From positions 1-64,000 of the forward strand of contig PYST01000007.1 of the NCBI GenBank assembly GCA_003049485.1: DNA of 64,000 bases, read 5' to 3'. The position numbers and the translations under genes were made by a program. The notes under the pieces were generated by a model, which made no database searches, was not told the DNA's origin, and worked only from the letters and a program-made list of their open reading frames with translations. The stretch is from Ophioceras dolichostomum (taxonomy: Eukaryota; Ascomycota; Sordariomycetes; Magnaporthales; Ophioceraceae). This document shows, one piece after another, positions 1 to 10,546 of this stretch (position 1 is its first letter; each line of letters begins with the position of its first letter).

Positions 1-2255
1 TACAACTGGCCATAATTGTGCAGTGGTGAAAGTGGTGTGAAAGGGAGAGAGAATTTTGCGGGGACATTAATTTTTTGGGGGCTGAGCCCGCCAACTTTTT
101 TTTCTGTCCTTGTGCTTGTGTCCAGTGGGATAAGATATTATTCGCCAATTCGCCCCATCAACCCGGGCGCAACGCGGGGTTGCCCTGCCCAATAAGATCG
201 CTGGAGTAAACCAGAAGAGGAGGTACCTGGGTACAATATGTAACCTGTCCTGCACTGTCCCGCCTGCGGAAGCCGTCACCTGCATCGGCCCTGTACCGAG
301 GAGAGACTAGTCCAGCAGCACAGGACAAAGCTAGGTCAGTCAAGTGAGAGAGCTGAGAGAAGGTCGAGTAAGCCTGGGCCTGGGCAGCAACCCTCGGGGA
401 TGTGACTGGCCACAAAGCCATTATGGAATTCAAAGGGATCTACGGTTGTTTTGTGCCCTGTCGATCTGTTACAAAACACATGTCTTCTCCCATATCGAGG
501 ACACTTGAGGTTCTACGCACGGTTCTTCGGCGGATTAGAACCCTGTAAAACACGCTAACAGGCCGCTGCTTTCCCGCTGGACGTCTATCCGACCTTGATT
601 CAGATGGCGCTAGGCTTGCTCAGGATGACGACAAGTGCTAGTGGCAGTGCCGAAAACGTGCGGGAGTAGAATAGCGTTTCTATTCTCTTGATTGTAGTGA
701 TACCCAACCGTCACTCCGTCGATCACCAATGATAGTTCCAGTAGTAACAGTCCTCCGTGGCTTCGTGTGTCGAGGCCAGTGGCCGGTTTCGGTGCCTCCA
801 ACTCTAAATTTCCCACGTGCTGGAGCTGGAGATCCATCCCACAGCAGAAAGAACCTCCCGCCAAAGCCCCGTCGTTCCTACCTGCCGTATGCAGGAAGCC
901 GGCCTGGTAGTTGCTACGAACGCAAATCGACCCCGCGGCCGATGGTGCACCAAGCATCAGCAGCAGGAAGCAACCTGGGGTTTCGGCGTGAAGCCACTCC
1001 CATGCGAATTCAAAGCTGGAGCAGGTAGGGACCGAAGAGTGCGAGTTCAAAGTCCCGCACGATTCACCGCTAGTATTCCCACTGGATGCTCTCGACTCGC
1101 CCACCTCAGCTGCTGTTCACCAATCATGGCGTCTTACCTGCTTGCGTGCGTTTATGCAGGTGTGGTAGCAGTCTTCCAACTGGTAGAGCACTAGACCCAG
1201 TTAGTGCAACAAACTTGCATATAGCATCCCGCACTAAGTAGTTTTAGATGCACCAGAGGTAGTCATGCGTCCGGCACGGACAGGAAGGAAGATATCGTCA
1301 TGGCTGGGAGTGGTATGCGAGGGGAGGGGAGGGTCGAGAGTGAAGGGGCCGTCCCGGGATGAGCTGACCCTGCCTGACTGGCAGGCTGAACTCGTCCAGA
1401 CCCGGCTTCTCCTTCCCCCGCAGTCACTTACTAGACATATATTGGACTGAGAGACGGGAAGGAAGAGGAATCTAAAGGTTGAGATCAGACCGTGTCTGGT
1501 TGGAAAAAGAGCTGATGATGGCTAGAGCTGCAGCTCGCTCTCCTTCCCAGCTTGAGGCGACAGGCTGGGGTCCTGTGAATGTTCACTTTGAGCCTGCGGC
1601 AGGGATCGGCCGCTAAAACAATCACCATGATCCCACCCTGATACCCTGAAGTGCAGGGTCTAATTTGCAGCGATGCATCGAAATACCCCGTAATTCTCGC
1701 TTGGTGGCCCCCGCCTTCACTGATTGACACATTGATTGAATCGCGCCTCTCGCGCGTCGAGTCCGATTCTCCATGCGGTTCCTGCTTTCCGCCTTTCCTA
1801 CCTGCTTTGAAGCAAGACAACCGGAAGTCAAAAAAAGATCGTGTAAATAGCAGCAACCTCAGACCCGTCTATCAGCCGACGCATAAAAACGTAGAATCAA
1901 GCACCAACTTTTGAGCGCCGTGTTGGTTGATCTGCGCGCCAAGTCGGCCTTGCGTTGTGGCTTCATTGGTCGAACACCACCCACACCACACCCACTAACA
2001 CTGAACCAACCAGTACCAGTAACCCACAAGAAACCCCCTCAATCTATTAATACCGTGCGTGTCTCGTCAAAATATCCAGCCGCTGAGAATTCCCCTCTCC
2101 CGTTCCTTTCTTTCTTTCTTCTTTCCTTTCTCCCTTAGGCGCTCCGGCACTCCCTAATGGCGTGGTGAGACGCGTGTGGCTTAACGGGGTGCGAGCGAGG
2201 ATCGATCGAAGCGGGCCTCGAGAGAGAGAAGAGAGAGAAGAAGAGAGAGCGGAGA
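1..2255. other. Intergenic region upstream of the YVC1-like gene
   Basis: I see no supportable gene here. Reading frames are short; the longest, on the minus strand at 610-1104, has no ATG at its start and resembles no family I know. The last 170 bases before the channel gene hold a pyrimidine-rich tract (about 2090-2137). Such tracts are common just upstream of start codons in filamentous ascomycetes, so this stretch probably contains the promoter and 5' UTR of the next gene. Confidence 0.5.
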
Positions 2256-5200
2256 ATGGTTCCTCGGCTGCTGCGTCCCTTCAAGGGCCGCCGCGGCGCC
2301 GAGGAGGAACAGGCGGAACCTGCGCCGTCAGCTGGCCCGGCCAACCAGCAAGACTACGTACGCCAACGGCATGCCACGGCCGACTTTACCGAAGCCGACG
2401 ATGATGATGACGAGGACTCCAATGACGACGACAACGACTTGGGAGTCGGCGGGTATCGCGATCGGGTTCACGACGGAAGAGGCGAGGAGGACGAGGATGG
2501 CTTCCGGCGGCAGTCAAACATCCTGCCTCTCTTCTCAGCCTCGCATCTTGGTGCGTAGACATTGCGTCTCATGCCTTCCCTCCATGCCTTCCCTCGCACC
2601 ATACCGAACAGCCCTTTGATTCCAACGAGCGCACCTGCTAACGTATCGCACGCCTCTCCTTTTCTATAGACTCCCTGCCTGTCTACAGCATAACCCACTC
2701 GATCCGCATCATTGTCCAAGCCCGCACCGAGACGACCCTCACATGGGAACAGCTCCGGTCGCCCCAGGTCTCGCAGTTCCTCCTCAAACCCATGCAACTA
2801 CAGATCCGGACGCAGCACTTCTCGAGGGCCACGCTATACGCCCTCCTGGCCAACTGCCTCCAGTTCCACAAGGAGGGCTACCTATATCCGGGAAACGCTG
2901 GCACCAGCAGCACAAGGGCCAAGGTTTGTGAACTGCTTGCCATCAAGCTGCTCAAGGAGTACTCGACCCGTGAACTCATTGATGCCCTGTCGTATGACTT
3001 CTACCCGCTCCAGGGCCTGCCCGGCACCGGTGGAGTCGGCTACGGAACGCCCCCTAATCTTCGGGGTGGCGGTGCCTCTTCTGGAGGAGCCCGGCCGAGG
3101 GCGGTGGCGGCGCGGACGTCAACTCTTGAGGTAGCCATCCGTACTTCTGCCAAGAACTTCCTTTCCCATCCGCTGGTCATACAGCAGCTTGAGGCCATCT
3201 GGAACGGTGCCATCAGCTTCTACTCTGCCGCAGACAGTCTGCATCGGGTGTCCATTGCTCCCACCAGTCCCGGTGGTGGCCATAACCGCGCCGCTGGTGC
3301 TAGCAGTAACAACAACAGCGGGCGTCGCCGGAGTCAGCCCGATGCTAGGACCCCTCTGCTGGGATCCTCCTCCCGTCAGGGCCCCGGGAAGGAGGACTCT
3401 CCCCGTTCCGCCCAGGATCTGACTCTCAGCCGCCGGACCGTAGCGCTGTACAACCCCAGGAACGCGTCGCTCTTCAAGCTGTCCAGGCTTCGTGTGCCGC
3501 GGTACCGGCAGTTCCTGTCCACCTTGTCCCTAGCCATCTTGATCGGCCTCTTCATCGCCGTCCTGCAGGAGCGCCCATCCCGGATCTCGAGCCTGGAGCT
3601 CGTCTTCTGGTTCTGGAGCGCCGGCTTCATGCTCGACGAGCTGGTCGGCTTCACCGAGCAGGGCTTCTCGCTCTACATCATGAGCTTCTGGAACATATTC
3701 GACCTGGGCATCCTGCTCATGCTCATCATCTACTACTGCATGCGGCTGTACGGCGTGTTCCTCGTGGACGCGCGCCAGTGGAGCGACAGCGCGTACGATG
3801 TCCTGGCGGCCACCGGGATCCTGCTGCTCCCTCGCGTCTGCAGCGTCCTCGACCACTACCAGTACTTCTCCCAGCTGCTCATCGCCTTCCGCATGATGGC
3901 TCTGGACCTGGCCGCTATCCTCATCCTGGTCCTGATCGCCTGTAGCGGCTTCTTCGTGTTCTTCACCATGTCCAAGCACAGCAGCAGCGGCATCGATACC
4001 GCGTTCCGGATCTTCCAGATCCTGATGGGCTTCACCCCGGCTGCGTGGGAGGTTTGGCCGACCTACGACTGGCTGGGAAAGACCTTGCTGGGCTTCTTCC
4101 TTGTCATCTGCCACTTCGTCGTAGTGTGAGTGTCATACTATCCGTCCGATCCGATCCGTGCCTCAGCTACTTATCCGCCTGAGGTATTGGAACTGTTATA
4201 GTGATATGCAAAGCACTCTATATCACTAGTAAGAGAGGGCATGAAAAGCTAACACTACTATGTCTTGCGTATAGGACTATTCTAATCACCGTCCTGACCA
4301 ACTCGTTTATGACTATTGCGTCGAACGCCCACCAGGAACATCAGTATGTCCTGCCGGCAAGCCTGGGACCAAGGATAGTCGACGACGTAGGGTCGGTCGA
4401 CTTGGCTGACTGTGACTAACGCTGCTTCCGTACGTCGACAGGTTCCTCTTTGCGATCAACACAATCTCGATGGTTAAAAACGACGCCTTATTCTCGTACG
4501 TCGCTCCAGGCAACATCTTCGCCTGGATGCTCATGCCCTTGCGGTACTGCATGCCGCTGCGGCAGTTCGTGGCCCTCAACCGCTTCACCATCAAGGTGAC
4601 GCATTTCCCTCTGCTGTTCTCGATATACTTCTACGAGCGCTTCTTCCTCGCCCCGTCCATGTACGCGCCGACCGACCTGGTGGAAAACCCAGGCAGGAGC
4701 CGGCAGAGGGCCATCTCCTTCGGCGACCCGACGAGCAGGGCGGCGCTCTTCAGCCCCAACGTGCGGGTTCGTGAAGAATCCGTGCTGGGCTACCAGAAGG
4801 ACCACGCCCTGGAGGAGGTGTTCCGGCGTGCGCCCGACATGGCCACGCCGCGGACCCAGAGGCGCAACGAGCGTAGGAAGACCCAGACCGCCATCCGCCA
4901 CTGGATGGACCAGCAGCACGAGGGCGGCACCCCGTACTCGACCATCGACAACAGACAACCGCAACCTGGTGGGCCGGAGTGGCAGAGGCGGCTCAGCGTC
5001 CACTACCACCACCGGGGTGAAGGCGGCGGTCCACGGCGGTTCCAGAACATCTCCGACGTGCGATCAGCCGCGAGCGACCCGGCCGATCTCATCTCCAACG
5101 CGGCATACCCGCCGCTCGTGAGCCCTTACGGCCACGTTTACACCGCCGCCGAGCATCGTCATCGCGACGATGACCAAGTCGAGATCAAGGACAACACCGA

Positions 5201-6644
5201 CGCGGACGGCGACGACGAGTTCGTCACGAACGACGAGGATGAGGACGACAACGCCACGAACAACGCGGCCGAGACCCGGCGCGGGAAGCAGCCCGAGTCA
5301 GCAGCCGGTGCCGGTGCCGGCGCCATCGAGGAGGACTACTTCACGACCCCGATCGCCACCCGATTCGGCGCCCTGGCCAGCAGCTCGCTCGACTCGCTGA
5401 CCCGCACCCCCGGCCCGAACTCCCCACGGCCGGCGCCCCGCAAGGGCCTCCACAGCCGCACCTTGTCGTCCAACACGATCCTCTACAACCCTCCCGAGAA
5501 GGATCCCCCCGAAGGAGGAGTCCTCGGCCTCGGCCTGGCCTCCTCATTGGGCTCCTCCCCGGGCCCGCTCAAGACCCGCTCCCGCCCCATCAGCAACCGC
5601 CAGACCCCCGCCGCCACCACCCCGTCCGGTAACGCCGGCCCCGGCAGTGACAACCGCTCCCCGCGCCGAACGGTCTACCACGCCAACGCGCGCCCGCGCT
5701 CCATGGTCGCCCTCCCACCACGCGACATCATCGCCGGTCCTTCTCCAGCGACAGCAGGCCCCTCCTCCTCCTCCCGCGCGATCGCCACCGCGGGCCTGAC
5801 GCTCGACACGCACGCGCGGAGGGCTCAACGCCGCCGCCTGTCGTCGTTCGACCTCCTCGACGCCGCCGCCGTCGCCGCACCAGCTACCGACCCTCTCCCT
5901 GCGGCGGAAGACGACGACGATGATGACGGCCATGACCCCTCAGGTTTGGCAGGTGCGGTCCCCAGCAGCTTCGCGACGCAGATGGCCATGGCCACGGGCA
6001 TGATGACGCCCCTTGGAGGCGGCCGACACGCTGCCGCTGCCGCTTCTGCTGCTGCGGCGGCGGCTAGTCGCGAGACGAACGACAGGCTTAATAGGCTGGT
6101 GCTTGCGAGGATGAAGACGCTGGAGGAAGGGTTCGCGGATGTGGTTAGGGAGTTGAGGGTTTTGCAGCAGCAACAACAACAACAGATTCGCTCGAACCAA
6201 CCTTTCACGGCTTATAATTCCGGTGGCGAGCTGCTTGGTCGTGGTCATGGAGGGCATGGTCAGGGTGGTGCGGCGACGACGACTATTGAGGTTGCGGGTG
6301 CGCATCAGCGTAGGAGGACTGGTGTTGCTGGTGGTGGGGTCATAAGGCCGAGGCCTAGGTCGACGGTTAGTGTTGGTACGCACCATTATCATCACCAGCA
6401 GCAGCAGCAGTTTCATCATCCGGGGCGTGTCACTACTACGGCAGCGGCGAGGCCGTCGAGCAGACGGAGCATGAGGGAGGAGAGGGTCGGCATGCCGGGA
6501 GAGGGCGGTGGTGGTGGTGGTGGTGGTGGAGGGAAGGAAAAAGAGAAGGAGAAGGTGAAGACGAGGACACCGGCTGAGTTCGACGATACTGATGATGACG
6601 ATGGGCTTGATTCGAGCTTTACTAGGAGGGGGAGCTCGTTGTGA
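2256..6644 (+). CDS. YVC1: YVC1-like vacuolar TRP cation channel
   Basis: Four exons: 2256-2550, 2670-4125, 4275-4343 and 4442-6644. They join in frame to about 1,340 residues. Introns 2551-2669, 4126-4274 and 4344-4441 are all GT-AG. The N-terminal cytosolic part (to about residue 370) carries the conserved YVC1 segment reading IKLLKEYSTRELIDALSYDF. Hydrophobic segments then run from about residue 380 to 640 and form the TRP-type channel core; the pore-proximal helix reads VTILITVLTNSFMTIA and is split by intron 2. Yeast Yvc1 releases Ca2+ from the vacuole on osmotic or mechanical stimulation, and the same role is inferred here. The protein is about twice the length of the yeast one (675 residues) because of a long acidic, Ser/Pro/Gly/Gln-rich C-terminal tail (about residues 700-1340). 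The 2256 start has an acidic leader and the pyrimidine tract upstream; no better ATG is visible. The family is secure, the exact N-terminus less so. Confidence 0.88.
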
Positions 6645-7016
6645 TAGCCGGGAGAGGAGGTGGGAGTCACGGACGCGGTATGCTATGGTTCCCGTGGTGG
6701 TGGTGGTGGTGGTGGTGCTTCTTGCCTTGCTTGCTTTTCCCCCTTTGCCTCAGCCTCTTTCTTCACCCCGCTCCGCTCTCTCCTTTCTTCCCATATTCCC
6801 TTTTTTTTCGTTATCTGTTTTCCTTGTCTCTCGTATTTCTTATTTCCTTGCATCGTTATATTCCATTTTATTTATTCTTTTTTTTTGGTCATCATGGCTC
6901 TCTGGCGGATTTCCTCATTTCGGACAGGCAGGATAGGGGCATTGTGATAACGGCGTTTCTGTGTGTGCGAGTGAGGGCGGGGGGTTCCTTTTCCTTCCCC
7001 CCCCCCCCCCCCCCCC

Positions 7017-7063
<47 letters not shown>

Positions 7064-8009
7064 NCCCCCCCCTTTTTTTTTTTCCCTTTTTTTTCCCTTT
7101 TTTTTATAAGCAGCAAGCATCGCATCTGAGCGGTGTCGTTTTCTCACTACCTCTAATCTTGCCTTATAAGTTCTCTCCTCTCTAACGGTACTCCTACGTC
7201 TTTTCTTGCTTGTGTTTTGTACGGTGTGGTAATTGAAGGAACGCACATAAAGGGCTGCTAACCCACCCCTATTGTTGGCGAGACTGACTGGTCGTTGGCT
7301 TGGCTCTCTTTCGGTTTCGATCGTCATCCGTCGTCTATATCTGCTGGCTAGATGCTTTTCTCTTTCGACTTCTTCTTCCTAGATCAGGTCTGGGTATGGT
7401 TTTCTGGCATAATTTAATACGTCACTCCATCCATCCATCCATCATACCGCGGTCGGTCCCTTCTGTGGCCATCGGTTGCCGTGAACCTGGTGAACTTTGC
7501 GTACCTAGGTAGGTAGCCACATGGAAAGCAGCCACAGACATGGTTGAGAACATGGCTGTTTCTGGGTCGCCTCTTCGAAGATAACGTATAACGTCGGTAT
7601 TCCAATTTCCGGGTTTGAAGGATTCTCCTAGTCGCTCTGAAGTCCTTGTCCAATGAATATGTTGCAGTCTATCCTTATCCAAATAACTCAGCCGTGTCAA
7701 TCTTAGGCCCTGTGTCCCTTCCTAGCTTCTCCCAAGAGAACTCCCGCCCCTATCCCGAGAGCAGAAGGGGGGTCAAGGACGACGGCTCTGCCTGCCATGC
7801 TGCCTCAACGCCAGTATCCCAATGTGATTGTGGTATTAGAAAGAAAAGGCAAAGAAGAGGAAGCAAGGGAGCGGTATCAACCTAGGTAGATTGGAATCCC
7901 TTTCCCTTTTCATGTGTCTCGTCTGTCTCGTCCGTCTCTCTGGTCTGTTTCTGTCTTGTCTGGTCTCGCTCAGTAACAGCCTTGTGTGTATAGTTCTTGT
8001 TGCAGTTCA
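6645..8009. other. Convergent 3' intergenic region with simple repeats
   Basis: This lies between the 3' ends of the YVC1-like gene and the small minus-strand gene. No gene is supportable. It holds a GTG microsatellite (6694-6717), a pyrimidine-rich stretch (6720-6900), the long C/T homopolymer block with one N (6997-7105), a CCAT microsatellite (about 7427-7443) and two copies of a CCTAGGTAG motif (7503-7515 and 7880-7889). Both 3' UTRs and terminators must lie here, but I cannot place them. Confidence 0.5.
6997..7105. repeat. Homopolymer block C22 / T43 / N / C8 / T11
   Basis: A run of 22 C (6997-7018) is followed by TC, 43 T (7021-7063), a single undetermined base (7064), 8 C, 11 T, and then two further T8 runs separated by CCC. 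The N sits exactly where the long T run meets the second C run. Both run lengths should be treated as unreliable. It may be a real polypyrimidine tract, a base-calling artefact or a join between two contigs. Confidence 0.85.
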
Positions 8010-8390
8010 TCAGATTCCACCGCCGCTTCGCTCGACGCTAACGTAAAAGTTCGGCATGCTCGAGTTCTTTTGGGCCATCTCGTTCTTCTTGATGGCATCC
8101 GCTTGGTACTTGATGCCCATTCCGACGGCGGTCGCGGACATGGCAAAGACGGCGAGGCGAGGGTGTCGACTAGAGGGGTAGGGTGGGGGATTAGAGCGTC
8201 AGCCAGTTGGTTTGTGCAATAGGGTCTCCTCTTCCATGGATTCCTTGGAAACGGTGCAGGGTTCGTCTGTGCTCGTACGGTAGGAGACATCAAGGCTCAG
8301 AAAGCGGAGCGAAGAGGCGACTCTCACTTACAGAAGAGGCTGAAGAGCTCCACGACTCAGGGTAGCTTTGGGTTGGTCCATCTTGAGCAT
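8010..8390 (-). CDS. Small 72-residue single-span protein, function unknown
   Basis: Two exons on the minus strand: 8390-8332 (59 nt) and 8169-8010 (160 nt). They are separated by a GTAAGT...CTCTAG intron (8170-8331). Exon 1 ends in phase 2 and exon 2 resumes in phase, giving a 72-residue protein that starts MLKMDQPKATLSRGALQPLL. One hydrophobic helix follows (LAVFAMSATAVGMGI, about residues 25-39), then a Lys/Gln/Asn-rich linker, then a C-terminus ending MPNFYVSVERSGGGI. The design (short basic N-terminus, one membrane span, compact hydrophilic tail) resembles small mitochondrial inner-membrane proteins, but I do not recognise the family and assign no function. Neither exon is visible as a long open frame, so ORF-length filters would miss it. 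Support comes from the consensus donor, the phase match and the protein-like sequence. It is convergent with the YVC1-like gene. Confidence 0.6.
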
Positions 8391-10546
8391 CGCCACTGTC
8401 TGAGATTGAGATTTGGTTTATAGGTCGGTGTAGGCCGTGTACGAGACGACCGGTTGTGAGACAAGAAGCAGATCGTCTAGCAGACACATACGACGCAAAT
8501 GTTGCCGTTCAGCGACGCAGAACGCACGAAAGACAGAACGAGATATGAATATGTTGAGATGCTACGGTCAATGTTGGGGAAACAAGGAGCCGGGGGCATC
8601 GAGCTGCAGTAGTGGGGGAACATAATCCATTATAACGCCTGGGGGAGCTCAGACGACTGGGCATCCTTGCGGACTGACGCCAAGGACACGCGGCACCGTC
8701 CTGAAGGTCCCGAATGCACGGGGAAGGATCGGCCCACTGCCCATTGGCGATCGCCCATTGGACCCCGCACCGGCTTAGTTGAACATTGAAGCTCGGTTCC
8801 ACAGGCGGCGCCATGGTCTTGTTCTAGGCCGCCAGCCAGTGCTCTCTCCACTGAGTTCAAGCCATGCGGTTCGGCCCAGCGGCAATTATTGATCCCTCCA
8901 GCCCTTTAAGAGTGCACCGTGCTCATAGAGCTCAAAGCTCTTGAGGCCCCCATCGCAGCCTCTTGGTCATTGATCACATAGATTTCGTGCATGATGAACA
9001 CATACCGGATTCCTTAAACGATTTAAGCGATTAAGGGCGCCGGTGCCCCTCCCCCGGCGAACCAGACTCAACGATTTTTCTTCTTCGAATAAGAATCCAT
9101 CGCTGCTTGTCTCAAGCTCTGTGTCAAACTCCAACATCTTTTCTGGTAGGCTAGACGGCTCTTACGGTTAGACTCGGCGTATTCTGCCGGCAGTGACACC
9201 ACCAACTTCGTTACTCGAATCTCCCCTCCTCTTGAACCTCAACCGCTGTGGGAGAGACTCACAGCCCGAGGTCTGGTAGACTCTATTAGCTCGAACAAAG
9301 TTCTGGTAGCTCCACGAGTTACTCTCCCGCCTCCCAGTCCCTTGGCTAACAAATATGCGTGTCCTTTGGGTGAAGAAGATGGTGTTGACAGGCTCCCGCA
9401 TCTGCGATTCTGCGGAGAGGTAGTTACTTTCCGGGGATTAGCGATAGATGACTACCTAGTCGACAGAGCCAATAAGGGCACGGCTTATCTCGACGCCTCA
9501 GGATTTCCCCGCAGACCTGCATGAGGAGGCTCGGTTGGTTGCAACCGTTTACGCAACGAGCCAAGGGGTCCCGTCGCCAGCCTTGGTTGACAGGAGTACC
9601 GCCAACGTGCGGCGGAGGTACATGATACGACATGATGAGGCTCCGGGCTGACAGTCCTGCCACGGCCAGTCTGGTTCGTTGCCCACCTCCCCCACCTCCG
9701 TCCTTTTCCCCAGGCATCAACTCACCGTCATAGAAAAGTCCTTGAGGTCACCTACCACGTGCTTTCGAGCTCGTCTGACAAGGCGACCGACTGCCTGCCT
9801 GCCTGTTTCATTTTCACCTTACTGCCCAAGGAACCTACGTCTTTTTAAACAACCACGTTGTTTCTACACTCCGTTTGCTGCCTGCTGTCCCGCGTCATCT
9901 CGAAAGGCTGCGGCGTCCCGTCACCCGTCACCTTGGAAGGACAATACCGACGGCTACCGGCTGCTCTGTCCCCAACCCCCTCTTTTGCGGAACAAATCAG
10001 AGTCATCACTTGGAGAGACTCATTACCTCGTACGAGAAATAGTTTGCTTGGCTTTAGCCTCTTCTGTAGAGAGTGTGTTGTGTTCCTTCGAAGGTGGTTC
10101 ATCACTAGGCCCGTTGATGCTTCACTCCGACCTCTATGCCATTCTTTTCATAGCCGTGGATCTATAGGCACACGTTCATCTGATCTTCTTTGAGGTTTCT
10201 CATCATTCAATGTTGGAGGGGCCGTCATTTTGTGTCCTAGCTTCTTTCGTCCAGGTCGTCTCCTCCTCGTCACCTAGGAGACACAAACCTTCTCCCAACT
10301 GCCTTTCTGTCACCTGAGGGTTCCAACTTCTCCCAACGCGCATTTGTCACCTCACAACCCGCTCGTCGCTACGTTGCCCACTTTCGGCGGGTTCGCTTTT
10401 TAAGCCTTCCCTTCAAATCAACCAACCTACTGAAGTTCGTACACGATTTACCTCTTTACCACCTGTTCATGATAACTTGGGATTTTGGGGATTGTTGCAA
10501 GCTAACTCAGCAGACCGACCACAGGACGGAAGAGACCAAGCCCAAG
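8391..10546. other. Intergenic region, no gene seen
   Basis: About 2.2 kb between the divergent starts of the small minus-strand gene and the 872-residue gene. Only short frames occur on both strands, without recognisable protein motifs. It should contain both promoters and 5' UTRs. Several T/C-rich stretches occur after about 9700, consistent with the upstream region of the plus-strand gene, but I cannot define sites. Confidence 0.45.

Noticed and set aside
610..1104. Minus-strand frame of 164 codons
   Set aside because: It has no ATG at its start, no recognisable motif and no neighbouring exon that extends it convincingly.
1171..1196. D-arm-like sequence (CTGGTAGAGCACTAGAC)
   Set aside because: No matching acceptor stem or T-arm follows within tRNA distance.
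3530..4114. Minus-strand frame of 194 codons
   Set aside because: Antisense shadow of the YVC1-like channel core; its translation is an Asp/Glu/Gln/Val shadow with no family features.
8810..8880. tRNA-like sequence on the minus strand (ACTCAGTGGAGAGAGCAC)
   Set aside because: It resembles a D-arm, but no T-arm or acceptor pairing is found at the right spacing.
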